Assembly: GCF_035083965.1 (NCBI RefSeq)
Contig: NC_089726.1
Coordinates: 9,739,501 to 9,803,500 of the forward strand
Length of the DNA stretch: 64,000 nucleotides
Direction of reading: 5' to 3'
DNA from: Branchiostoma lanceolatum
Lineage: Eukaryota > Chordata > Leptocardii > Amphioxiformes > Branchiostomatidae
A model generated the notes under the pieces. That model saw only the letters and a program-made list of their open reading frames with translations, was not told the origin of the DNA and did not search any database. The position numbers and the translations under genes are program-made. Of this stretch, positions 48,301-60,700 are shown in pieces; position 1 is the stretch's first letter; the number at the start of each line of letters is the position of its first letter.

Positions 48301-51300
48301 AAAATGCCAATTCAGAAATACATGGGGCAATAAAAATTCCGCTGGCTTACATGTATGTCAAACAGACCATACCTGTGTACCAACGCAGTGCTCTGTAGAC
48401 AAACATGCACTTAACAACAGTATCAGGGACAAAGTTCAAATTGTCAGCGTGAAGTTGAAAAATGGCCGCACTGATCCAAAAGGGCACGGACTATCACAAA
48501 ACGTTTGACACAAAGGCGTATTTGACGGCGTATTTTGCCACGCCAGAAGGTGCCGATGAAGAAGGAGAATTCGACACACTGTGTCTAAAAGAATTTCACG
48601 AGATTTTCAATTCTGGTGAGACTTGATTTTTCCCAGTTCTATAGGATACTTGTATTGCCACGTCGTGTTTATGATGTCATGCTTTGCGGTATGAAAATGA
48701 TCATGTACAGTCCTCCGACCTGTTTAATTTTTTGCGACACAGATGGTATAGTATTGTGTGCAGTTTGCAAGAAGAATTCTAAGAATTGTACAGGAATTTA
48801 TCCACAGGAAGTTGTAGTCTATTGGTATGTTTAGATGTTAGTTCCTAGGACCTGGTATAGTCGAAAGTGAGTCAACCCCTGTCCAGGTCTTTTCATCATC
48901 ACCATTGCATTCCAAATGCTGTGTAGGTCGACTGAAACCAGGGAGTCGCCTGCTTGATGTCGGGAGCGGTCCGACTATCTATCAGCTGATCAGCGCCAGT
49001 AGGTTCTGCACGGAGATCGTGTGCGCAGAGTACACTCAGGTACGTTCACTAGTGCCGTCTGCAGCCTTAAGATACGTAACTTATGCTAGGGTCACATTTC
49101 CTAACCGGGACCCGGCCGGGCTGTTTGCGGAAACGAAAAATCAAAATGTATGTCAATAATTTTGCACAAGCTATGCTCTTAAATAATTTTGGCTACGTTT
49201 TGTGTTTTTGTTGTCTTTCATATCATACTTTTCGTTCCCAAAGACTGTCCTGCCGGGCCCCGGATTTGTAATGTGACCCTAGCATTAAACTCCCTTCTGA
49301 CTGCCAATTTATTTAAATCTGCCCAGGGACGCACCCAGGGCAACCAACGACTTAGATACCAGATCATCTACGCCCGTACAGACACATATAGATTTTCATT
49401 TTTTCCACTTACAATTCCTGAATGGTGCGCCCTACCTGGCCCGGTTGTGATGTCTCCCACAGTTGAGACATTCCGAGCCAGTCTGGAGTCCTGCCCGCCT
49501 TAGCCGGGGACCCCCCCCCCCTTACTTTGCCGGGGGTAAACCCAAGTTGAAGTTGAGGTTCCTTGGAGGGACAGATATGAAGTGCTCAGAGTCAATTAAT
49601 TGAATAAGTGTTGATTACCGCCAACGACGTCCCTGCGCTGCTAACGAATATCAAAAATATAAGAGCAAAACTTGAAAACATCACTTCCTGCTGTCCAAAT
49701 AAGTTTTCCTCCAAAGAGTTATCGCGGCATTGATATGTAGGAAGTAAAAGCTTATTATTACCGAATAAAAATCATCAATCAATCAATCATCAATCAATTA
49801 AGGCCTTTCACTTTCTGACGTACGTGTACAGTTAAGAAAACATATTCATACCCTTACAATTACAATTACGAGGGGTATGAATGATTTTGTTCAACTTGCT
49901 AGTTGCTAGTTGCTGTACATGGTTTCTTGTGCCAAAATGTGTGCTTTCGTTTCAGAATAACCGAGCCGAGATTGAGAAATGGATTAAGGAGGACCCGGAT
50001 ATGCACGACTGGTCCCCCTTTTTTAAGTTCATAGCTGATCTGGAGGAAGATAGGTATGCTATCTGGCTAACTATTTGCTGTCTTGTTGGGTTCAGGGCAA
50101 ACAATTAATAATGGCGTTATGTTCGCTAGGTACAAAGGTGGATAAAAAAAGTGAGGAGCCTCGTCCGGAATAAGGGGTATAGATCAAGATTTGGGGCATA
50201 ACTATACATCACAAAGTCCGGTGTGGCCATTGATGGAATACTTTGTATTGTTATTTCAAGAAATATAAACCATACCCCTTTATTCCGGGTGAAATCTAAA
50301 ACGTTTTGATCCCCAATCCTACAACTGGCTGCTTTCAACAATGCCAGCTTATTTTGATCCTCTAAGCACTTGTCCTACTGCTTTGGGAATAAGGCCAAGC
50401 TTGGTAGTTACCTCTGATAACAGTCTCGGTGCGATGACAAGTCATTGAACATACCCATGAAGTACATAGTGGCAACGAGTTCCACTCTACCGTACCACGT
50501 AAGGCACGGCTATGGCTGGTATTAGATATTTAGATGTTGATCACATTCTTGTACAGTGGCTCGTGGGAAGCCCGCCAGTCTCATCTCAGAGATGCTATAA
50601 AGGAGGTCATTCCTTGTGACGTCACCAAGCCAGATCCTTTTGCTCCTCGTCAGCATGAAGAGGTGAATGGAATTTTGTTGTTCTACTCTTCATTTAATTA
50701 GATAATCAATAGGCCAAACGTTTCAATGTACAACCTTACCTTAGACCTTAGATCCTCCCGCAACTTTGTTGCATAGGTCGACTTGGCGGCGGACTCAGTG
50801 ATGTACAAACCAATCTAAATAAACCTATATCCGCACATGCCTTGAGTATTATTAAGTCTCAAACAAAATCCTAATACCTAGTCTCCAATCAGATTTTGGG
50901 GGAGGCTCAGTGTTTTGCACGTTTTTCTCGGCTTTTTATTTGGAAAATGTACATCTTTCCAGTGGTTCGCTTTTAAGGAGGTACCACCGTGCGGAACTGA
51001 AAATGTGAGCCACAAGAAAGACCAATAAAATGCTTCAAAAACACACGTAAAACACCGAGTCGTACCGTAAACCATATTACTAATACCAACATCTTGACGT
51101 AACCAGTTCGACGTGGTGACCACAACCCTGTGCCTGGAGGCAGCGTGTCCGGACCGGGAGTCCTACTCGGCTGCTGTGCGCAACATCACCCGCCTACTCA
51201 AGCCGGGCGGCACGTTCGTTCTCTCTGGAGTCACCAACCAGACCTTCTATACCGTCGGGGGCTACAAGTTCTTCACCCTTCCTATCGACAGCAGCTTCAT

Positions 51301-52290
51301 GAGAGAAGTGTTTGAGAAGGCAGGATACGTCGATATTAGTATTAAGTCGTTCCCGGCTACAAATTCTGAGAACAACACTGTGTCCGACTTTGACGGGTTT
51401 GTTGTTCTTGATGCTAAGAAAGCAGAGATTGAGTAGTATGAATCTCTATCAATTCGAAAATGTGATATGACCCAAATAATAGAGAATGAAACGCCAACGA
51501 GTGTGTGAAAATGTTAGATTAGAATTCTAGAGAAAGAAAACACGGTTGTTACAGCTCAATTCACCATTTATGATCTCGACTTTCAAAAATATCGGCATCT
51601 TGTTTTGATTACATACATAAAATGATCTGTGTGTGCCAAGGGGCACTCCTACGCTGCACAGAAAATCAAGACAAACAATTGGTTTGTCTTTGAAATGCTA
51701 TTCGAATGAATGAATAAATGAATGAATGGATGAATGGTTTATTATGACCGCTATGATCAGCTATGATAAGTATATCGCAGCCACTAGCTGAATTGCATAC
51801 TTTTTACAGATAACATTCAAAACTAACTGTTGCTTTCATAGGCAATTTACAAATTCACCATCTTAACCGTATAAGTATTCTAAAATCATGATGAATACTA
51901 ACTTTATAAGTTTTAGACCAGGTAAGCTTGGGTATATGGTACTTATTCTGAACGAATAACAGAGCGTTACGTTATTCAATGAAGATGTACTATGTTCCAA
52001 GTAACAATATGCATACCAGCTGTGTAGCAAAAGGTGAAATTATATAGTTTATTAAAATACATATACTAGTAACTTGACGGATGAAGAGTGCAGGACTATG
52101 TTGTACCTCGATTGGGTCTATATTCCATAGCTACATACCATTTTGTCAACTTACCCGAAAAGAATACAAAACTTAGCAAAGTAGCAACGCATATCATCTT
52201 ATTACCTTCGCCTAGAAGGTTATGTTGTCGTCAGCGTTCGTGTGTGTGTGTGTGTGGCTGTGTGTGTCTGTGTGTCTCACGATTACTCCA
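48301..52290. repeat. Segmental duplication, copy 2 (about 4 kb)
   Basis: Counterpart of 40822-44827. It contains extra sequence in intron 2 (about 49040-49300 and 49490-49860) not present in copy 1, and like copy 1 ends in the (GT)n-rich repeat near 52240. Confidence 0.9.
48462..51436 (+). CDS. NNMT/INMT/PNMT-like N-methyltransferase, copy 2 (266 aa, intact)
   Basis: Transfers methyl from S-adenosylmethionine to an amine or pyridine nitrogen; the acceptor is unknown. Exons: 48462-48615, 48927-49039, 49956-50053, 50557-50662, 51107-51436; all phases agree and 801 nt give 266 aa. It has KGTDYHKTFDTKAYLTAYF, SAM motif LLDVGSGPTIYQ (as in NNMT), CAEYTQNNRAEIE, WSPFFKFIADLE, TTTLCLEAACPD and KPGGTFVLSGV. 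It differs from copy 1 in having an uninterrupted exon 3 and one extra codon in exon 1 (ADEEGEFD). Identity of exon 5 between copies is almost complete, suggesting recent duplication or gene conversion. Confidence 0.92.
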
Positions 52291-52299
52291 GAATGCCTG

Positions 52300-53480
52300 G
52301 ATCACCCCGACCAATCGATCGATTTGAAACTCATATTCGAATCAACCATGACCCGACAAATCGCTTTCTAAATTGCCTTAACGACTGACTTAATCTGACA
52401 GACCAAACTCGCCAGTGAGATGCTGAAAGGTGTCAGCTTTCAAAAGATATTTTCAGATTGATAATTGTGGCACTTTGGAAGTGATAGAAAGTATCCGCGA
52501 TTTAACGTTTAAAAATATAGTTTCTACTACTTTTCTTTACAAAGTTTTGTGCCTTGCTCTTTTGAGTTGTCTTGTCCTGCAGGACTTATTAAGATGTCTT
52601 AGGCCCTTTTTCCAGCATTAAACATGATTTAAAAGGTCACACTGCTTACATCCATTGTAATGATTGAAGAGCAAGAAATAACTTGACATACAATTCTATA
52701 TATTTCAGTGATGCTACACTGAAGGCAACGTAGTGGAACACAAATTATCAGCACTGGGGATGTATTGTAGTGCTGCATTGTTTACACTGGGAAGTTCGGA
52801 AATGCGAAAACACGCAGACAAGGCAAAACAATACTCCACTCTCTTAGTTTTTGATTATGAGAAATGTGTACTCAAAGCTGGACCTTTGAAACCCTATTGT
52901 CAACTTTATACCGTCACTACTGCTGACTCAGACGTGGTGTGCATCGTAAACACTCCAGAGAAACGTGATGGCCTCAACTATCACGGCCTTAGCAGGGGGA
53001 GGGAGCACAAATAGGAGGCCTTCCAAAAACCTTGGGTGAATGAGGAGTGGATTGCAAAGATAGCAGAAGAAGAAATATGATGATCGGTTAAAGAAATTTG
53101 AGAGAGAAACATGGGTAGCAGTAGAGAGAGACAAAAAAACACGATAAACATTTCGCACAAACCTTTACAGTCCTTACCGTTAAATGGACCATTTAAAATT
53201 GATTTATGCCCATATCATATGTTCTCGAGCAAACATTGCGGGTCCAGTCTTAGGGTTGAATAACGAATATCAGTCTATCAACATGTCGGCTAGGTAAGTT
53301 CCACTTTGTACTTGTCTTCTGAGATTATGAATAACCGGGATTGTTCTGTAAATTCCGGAATCCATATTAACTCCAAATCATAAAAGCTTGAGTTTGGGAT
53401 TATGTTGTTGATGCTAATCTTAACAACTCATATTGAAGTGATTACGTTCGACGAACAGGGTATGATTAGGGGTGGGGCAG
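52300..53480. other. Intergenic with dispersed repeat fragments
   Basis: 52600-52640 ('cattaaacatgatttaaaaggtca') resembles 57100-57130. 52725-52850 ('acaaattatcagcact.aggatgtattgtagtgctgcattgttt') resembles 58830-58985. No gene is supported. Confidence 0.5.
52725..52850. repeat. Dispersed 130-bp repeat, copy 1
   Basis: Shares 'ggatgtattgtagtgctgcattgtttacactgg' and 'aggcaaaacaatactccactctct' with 58830-58985, and more weakly with 58640-58740. Confidence 0.75.
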
Positions 53481-53487
53481 ATACCTG

Positions 53488-53700
53488 GTAGGACACGACA
53501 GTGGTAGCTGAAAGCCAACGGCCAGGCACGTGCTCATATACAGTTTTGCATTATTATATCTTAGACAAATAGATTATTGGCACAGTATCACCATTATATT
53601 CAAGAAAGCGAAATTCTATCAGGGTGCCACTTAACATTTAATGTCTAACAACTTATAGCTTTACGTTTATCTTGTGACCACCACATCATGTGTCAGTCAG
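53488..53700 (+). repeat. Upstream block shared with TenA copy A
   Basis: Contains the 24-mer gtaggacacgacagtggtagctga at 53488-53511 and further collinear matches to 36826-37280. Confidence 0.65.
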
Positions 53701-53980
53701 TCTAGGACAGACGTCTAGGACATGGCACTGCGCACAAAAACAGATCAACATTAGATCTATAGAATAAACAGTTCACAATATTCAGAAAACAGTTCAAATG
53801 TCCAAACAATAGGTCAACGTTCAAATGTTCGATGCCCGCTTATCTTCCTTACAGCAAAGCCACAAATTTAAAGTGTTGGCTTAAGAAAATGTTCTTTAGT
53901 TGTCGGTCTTCTCGTACTTCTTGGTTTTGTGCTTTAAACAACAACAGGCGGACGGACCTCGTTTTCTGCGTTTGTTACAG

Positions 53981-56338
53981 AAAGGCATTGGTTCTGTTGG
54001 TAACGTTGCTTTGTCAAGCAACTGCGAAAGGGGAGCTCGACAGGGCTGCCCAGGATACGCTTACTGATCTTCTTTGGAAGGAGAATTCGGACCTGGCTGA
54101 CGCAGCATGGAAGACCAAGTACATCCAGGCAAGTCTTGACGTTGTAATGATTTGTTTTTTTTAATCACTTCATTTTGCCTGTCAGGCAGGCAAGTAACGG
54201 CAGACGTAGAACACTAAAAAGTAAACTTTCATTCTACACATCGCATTTCAGGGCATCGCATCTGGAACCCTCGATCCAAGGAACTTTGGAAACTACACAG
54301 TTCAGGACGCCGCCTACTGCAGCGCTAATACTGACAATCTGAAGTTCCTCATGGACAAGACTGGCAACGAGTCGTTGAAGACGTTTTTTGAGAGCCAGTA
54401 CGAAGAGTTCAGGAATGAAACCGAATCGCTGTACAATCAATGGTCTCTCAAGGTAAAGCGTGTTACCTGTTGGCAGCTACCAAGCTCGAAGAGTTGTGAA
54501 ATAGATTCAAATGAAATGAATTCTATTGAAAATTCAGTGGAAGTTTTTCTGAATGAACTAGACCATTCGTCACAGTGTATTTGCAAAGTAACAATACGCA
54601 TTCATTGTTGAAATCATCATTTGCGAAATCATCATAATATTTTGGACCAATTCCTATTCATTCTTCTTGTAGCCGGGTGGTTCAGACCTCGGTGCTGCTG
54701 CCAAATGGTACGTAGATGTGGAGTACAAGGTAGCGCACGAGGAGGACCCCCTGTACTACCTGGTGGCCATGATTCCGTGTTATCGACTGTGGCCTTACCT
54801 GGCCAACAAGATGCAAGCTGAGGGTGACGACAAGGTAAGGTTGAATCAGAACTAGTGCTTGACACTTCGCAACATACATGCACCATGAGTGTATAGGATG
54901 TTCTCCAAAGCAAAGATTGTTGATATCAATTTGTATGAATGGTTGAACCGTCGTGGAAACTGCCAAACATTTGGTTGAACAAGATCAGTTTATTTTTCTG
55001 TTTGCCAGAATGAACCATTCTTAATATTGACAAGAGAATACTCTTTTGTCCACTGACAAATTTCATTAATTCTAAACATTTCTTTGTAGTCAAGTCCAGA
55101 CCTTCTTGTAGACTGCTGTACTTCCTCAAACATCCAAACTTTCTATTCCAAAGATCAGAATGATTCAGCTATATGTTGGACTGGCCAGGGGCATGCACTT
55201 TGGACAGATGGCAATATATACCCATTATTTCCATCGTGTAAGAGACTCTCTTTGGGGTTATTCTTTTTAATGATCGATGAAACAGATGATTGATTCATAT
55301 ATGTCGATGTTCCTCTCTTTCTCACTTACCTATGTCACGTGGTTGAATTGTGCTATCATGGAACATATTGTATTTATAAGATTTTCTCATTGATTATACA
55401 AATTAGATCCTGATGTGCATAATTGCCACCTATGTCAATCATCACTGAAGCTACCAACATACCAATAATCACAACGATCTGTCAAGCACATTAGTGATCA
55501 TCTTTCAGAAATGGTAACAAAATGCGATGTTTCTTTGTTCAGTTATCCTTCAAAGATTTTAACAAAACACTCCTGTAGTTCCAGAACAAGATGCTAGGGG
55601 TCCCCAACCAATCCATCCAGCCGTTCTTGAGTTATATTGGTGACCAACAGAGACACACACACACACACACTGCCCAAAATATGACCTTCTTTGCAAAGGT
55701 AATGATCTATTCACTACGCGTTTTGTTCCTTTACAGGCCTCTAACATTTACAAGTTTTGGATTGAAGAGTATGGCAGCTTCAAATCTGCAGAGGGGGTGG
55801 AAAGTGAGGTGAACAAGGCTAGTGCTCTCATCGATCACCAGAAAGCCAGCCAAATCTACCACAGCTGCATGGTTGGGGAGGTGAACTTTTTCAGGTATGT
55901 TCCAATCTACAGTCTTCCATAGTCAAGTCGAATACCAACCCCAGTGACAGGAAAGAATATTTTCAGCTGCATGTAACACATATTTGGAAATGATGTAATA
56001 CATGCAACAGATGGAAACAGCTGCAAAGGTCCAAGATTAAATGCAAAAGTTTATCATTGATCCATGGAGCCCCATCATAAGTTGCAATCAATTCTTTGTT
56101 GTACCAAATCATATCCCTGCAATGTATATAGATCTATGTTGCAGCATTATACAAATTTCATGTGATTCCAACATGACATACATGTACATTGTCTGCTTGT
56201 CTCATGCTCTTAAGGTCTGTGTGCGACGAAGAGCTCCTACCTTTCCCTAAGAGGACTCGGGCACCCACCCCTCTCCACATCAGGGGAAGAAAGCTGAATA
56301 TACAAGGCTTTGAAGTTCTTAACTATATCAAGAAATAG
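53981..56338 (+). CDS. TenA/THI-4-like secreted protein, copy B (complete core)
   Basis: TenA-family all-helical protein; relatives hydrolyse thiamine breakdown products, but the animal role is not established. Exons: 53981-54128, 54252-54452, 54673-54834, 55737-55894, 56215-56338 (stop TAG). A first exon supplying the initiator was not identified: 53981 starts in mid-codon, and KALVLLVTLLCQATA reads as the rest of a signal peptide. Seen: GTLDPRNFGNYTVQDAAYC, YNQWSLK, IPCYRLWPYLA (conserved active-site Cys region), YKFWIEEYGSF and GEVNFFRS with the late Glu. The first listed intron has a GC donor (CAG|GCAAGT) where copy A has GTAAGC. Polyadenylation signal AATAAA at 56359-56364. Confidence 0.78.
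55395..55680 (-). repeat. Dispersed 'agaaggttatg' family fragment in TenA copy B intron
   Basis: 'cattgattatacaaattagatcctgatgtgcataatt', 'gatgctaggggtccccaaccaatccatccagccgttcttgagttat' and an (AC)n run match, on the opposite strand, the family seen at 44740 and 63760. Confidence 0.55.
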
Positions 56339-56364
56339 CAATCATTGCTTGCCTTCAAAATAAA

Positions 56365-57700
56365 AACAAATTTGAATGTTGCGGCCACTCTCAATCAACT
56401 CTCAGTAGCTCTGGTAGAGCTTTGCATGTAAAGCAGATCGGTTGTGTTCAACAGAAACTGCTACAGGAGACAAGCCTTTGTGTGTGGTAAAAGTAGCATT
56501 CCATTGTATACTATACGTAAGGGAAACTGAGAGCCCTATCATTAACTACAAATGCAGTTCCATGTAATCACAGGCATTCCTGTTTATTCTGAATCTCAGA
56601 GTAAAAATATAATATCCAATATGCCACTCTACTACATAATGTTTAGCTACCGAAGTACGCATCCTTGGTTAATGACACTTTTTTCCTTTTGCGTTATAAT
56701 CAGTTAACTTGTAATAGGTACCCCTTACTAGAACTTTCTTGCACCGGATTGACATTAAGAGCTTTAAAACACCTTTAAATCCCACCTAACCATAGCTACT
56801 TTGAAATATCAACTTAAAACTCTTGTCAGGTACTCTCTTGAAATGAGTTACTTTACTTGGAAGAAAAGGGGGTAACAGAAGAAATGGAATGTACAAAAAA
56901 AGTGTAATTAATATGCGTGACTGCTCTAAGGTTATAATATTTGTATGGCAGCTAGTTTGCTGTAGAGGGCTTTCATTGAATAAGACAAAAATGTCAAAAG
57001 TGAAAAAGATCATTTCTCCTGAACCATTATTACTGATAACTTCTTCATTCAGACCTTTCATCTACTCTTCACTTATTTCTTCCATTAATTTACTTTTCTC
57101 AGCATTAATCATGATTTAAAAGGTCAGACTGCATATGGCAGTTTTAGGCATTCACAATAAGCATCACTGTAGCATCAGTCCAGGCTAAATTTCTTCAATA
57201 GCTGCAATACTTAATAATCATTGAGATGTAAAATCTGATTGCAAAGATTTTCCATACAAAGTATTTTTAAGTCTGACACCTAGGAAAATGAAGACGTGTA
57301 TAGATTCCTTCTTTTTTTTCCAGTTATTGAGGGGCAAGAAAGACTGAATAAACATACAAGCCTAGACAGTTCTTATGTTGCTGTACTAAAGGCTACAGCC
57401 TCCAACATAGTGTTTCAAATTGGATCATTTGACTCCAATAACAATGCCAATGGTGGTCATATAGCAGATCTGATGAAATAAATGTGCATTATTTGAACTA
57501 TTCTACTAGAATTATATTTAGTCCATTTACCATGGAAACAATTCTCAATAGTATCGACAAAATACAGTGAAAGAGCATTAGATACATGTTCTATTATAGA
57601 TCTAGCATTAACGTATAAAAGAATCCTCTGGTTGCTCATTTTTACACGACTGTCGTCTGTCTCTGGCCTGCAGTGTAGGAGAAAGATGGGCTGGCTTCCA
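56365..57700. other. Intergenic, no supported gene
   Basis: AT-rich; the only repeated element noted is the 'agcattaatcatgatttaaaaggtca' phrase near 57098-57124, shared with 52614-52640. Confidence 0.4.
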
Positions 57701-60700
57701 CTAGAACTGTGGAGACAGGAGACAAAATACAATCAACAATCATTATGCATGACACATTATCAAGTAAATACGTAAGTATGCAAGGTACATTGTAAATCAA
57801 AGATAGGTGGAAAGGACAACATGCTTTCAAATGTCCATAGTACATGGCCTTACCAGAAAGATCTACGAAGAAAAGGATGAAGTCTCTACCATCTGATGAG
57901 GGGAGGATATCATTTCTTTGATTAATACTATAAATTCATTCACTTTTGCTGTGGTTTTATTTTACGGTGGGAGGAAAAATGGAGTTTTCATTGTTTTTAA
58001 TTCCTGATCGAAACGATTCTGTAGCATAGTAGTCATACAAGGGAGACACATTTGCAGTGTCACGAAATTGTGGTGGAGATGCAATTTTGAAAACTGTGAA
58101 AATAAAACCGCCAAGAAAGTTTCAAGGTTTACAGTACATGAACACTGAGCTGTGATTTCAATCCTGTCTGTTTCGATCACCCAATACGCACGCTACTGGA
58201 AAGGGTTGCAGTCTTTAGGATGGTACATTAAGTCGTAGTCCACAGTTTATTGTGCTTGTTGAAAGGAGCTAGGGGAATTTCCCTGTTACAATGAACCTGT
58301 AAAACTGTACCTAACTTTTTTCTTCTCTGTCAAGACCAGTGGAAGAATAGCTCTTCAGTGAGCTTCACTGGATCGATATCACTTTCACTTTTTTCACTTA
58401 CATTTTTGAGGAACTCCTCTGCACATATACGCGCCCTGGCGTTGACGGTGAGTTTCATCTCGCTAATCTCCTTGTCGATCTCCTCCATGAAGTGGATAAT
58501 GAAGTCCACCAGCTTGTGCTTGTACATGGCCTCCGTGTGGAAGTTGGTGATCAGGAAACTGATGTCATAGCCCTGGAAGAAAAATCAAACACGGAAATCA
58601 GAGGTTGAAACCCTTGCAGTCACACAGACAAAAAAAGGCAGCGCCGAGGATGTGTGAGAATGCTGCATTGTGTATATCGGGAATTGCAGAAAGAAAGAAA
58701 CAGACAAGCCCAAAACAAAACTATCCTCTCTCTTGAGGTGAAGTGATAAATAAGATTCCTCAGTTAGCCAATTTTAGACTACTTATGCTACACTCTTATA
58801 AATAAACAGAAAGTGGAAAGTCTCTATGATGCTGCATTGAATGCTATAGTCTCCAATGTAGTGGAGCACAAATTAGCAGCACTGAGGATGTATTGTAGTG
58901 CTGCATTGTTTACACTGGGGATTTCAGAAATAAAAAAAAGGCAAAACAATACTTCACTCTCTTTGTAATAAAGTAGTAAATCGAAATCCTCACTTACCCG
59001 ATTTGGGTCTACAACATTAAGTAATGCCTAACTCTGTTACAGGAATTTTATAAGAAAAACAGGGTTCTCGCCAGGGAATTTGAGCGTAGGGGCCCCTACG
59101 CTGTAATTTTGATCCCCTATGCTGTGATTTTGGCCCTTACGCTGAGTTTCAACAAGCATAGGGGGGATTTTCTGTTGATTTGATGCAAACTTTTAAAAAA
59201 TTGGCTTTAATTCACAAACTTTAGCCCTCAAAATACAGGAAATAGTGTCTTCGAGAGTTTTAAATCTCAAAATTTCCACGGGGAGGATGCCCCAGACCCC
59301 ACTACAAATTATTCCTGCCTGCAGCCCTCATCCTCACACCTGTAGCGCTCGCCATGCGGCTTTGCCATGCAGAGATACCCCTACGCTGTCAAAAAATCCT
59401 GGTGAGGACACTGAAAAACCTGAGTCAGTAAGTCTCACCTCTACAGGTTTTCTTCTGAGGATGAAGAAGTTTTCTGCTCGCATCATCATGAAGCCCATGA
59501 ACTTGTGGCACAGAATGGTCTCAATCTCATCAGCCTGGAAAGAACCACACACAAACATTGATTGATCAACACAAAATCATGTACTGTCAATGCTTTTAGA
59601 CTTCAAAATGGGCCAAAAACAAGGCGTTTTAGTGTAACATTTTGTGTATATAACAATCAACTGTATATGTTTAAGTTGATTGAAGACATCAGCTATGTCA
59701 AATTGCTGCAAAGTCTGAATAGGTAAATGAGCAATACATATAGAGTTCTTTACCTGCTTAACAGCTATGGAGATCCGGAGTGAGTTGACGGAGCCCTCAA
59801 TGAGAACTTTCTCCTTCTGGTTCCGACTGATCACAACAGGCTGCAACAGCAGCTCTTTGCTACTCCTGAATGTGCAAGACAAAAGGTACATGGAGTCACA
59901 GATGTTAAACAATACACAAGAGGAATATCAATCTAATGTAGTTTTCAGACAGACTAGAGAAAAGTGTTAGTGTTACAAAGAACACTATGTACAACAGGGT
60001 GCGAAATACTTTTTTGAGCCAGGTTGCCCATGTTGCAACCTAGGGCAAAGGCTAGGTTGCACATCCAAATTTCATGTTGCTCCAGCAACATTCACAGATT
60101 TCTTCAAATCAAGCTCGTATGTAGCGTATAATACTACTAATATTTCAAAATATAAATTAGATAGTATTGTGTTCCCATTGACCTAACAACATCTTGTTTA
60201 GCAGAGGGCAGTGTGTTTTCGTCTTTTTCAGCTCAAATTCCACGATCTATGAAGGGTTTTTGATAGTTTAAAACGAAAAAGTTTTGATTTCTTTATTTCA
60301 ATTGAAGATTTACCAAATTTTATGAGAGTGACACTGTGTTTTTGTGAGCTTCCAGGGCTCCGATTGAGATCTTTGGCTCAAAATATAAGGTTGCACACTG
60401 CGCTACCTGGGTTTGGAATTAACTTGCACCATCCGAAATCTTGTTGCACTGTGCAACGTGCAACCAGGTATTTCGCACCCTGGTACAATAACATGTACAT
60501 ACTTCCAAGTTCCATTGAATTTAAACAGATTTAATTTTATGAAAAAGTCAGCATGGCACAACTTCCTGCCTAGTGGCAATATACATTGGAAAAGGTTATA
60601 CCTTCTAAGCATTTTCATGAGTTTAAAACTTAACAAATTTAACACATGTGCAGAAAATTACAACAGTTCAATGACTCATGCTGATTCTGACCCCCAGTCA

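Noticed and set aside
60322-60534. Conserved 50-residue reading frame shared with 23698-24015
   Set aside because: The similarity is due to two copies of the same 487-bp MITE; it runs into the terminal inverted repeat.
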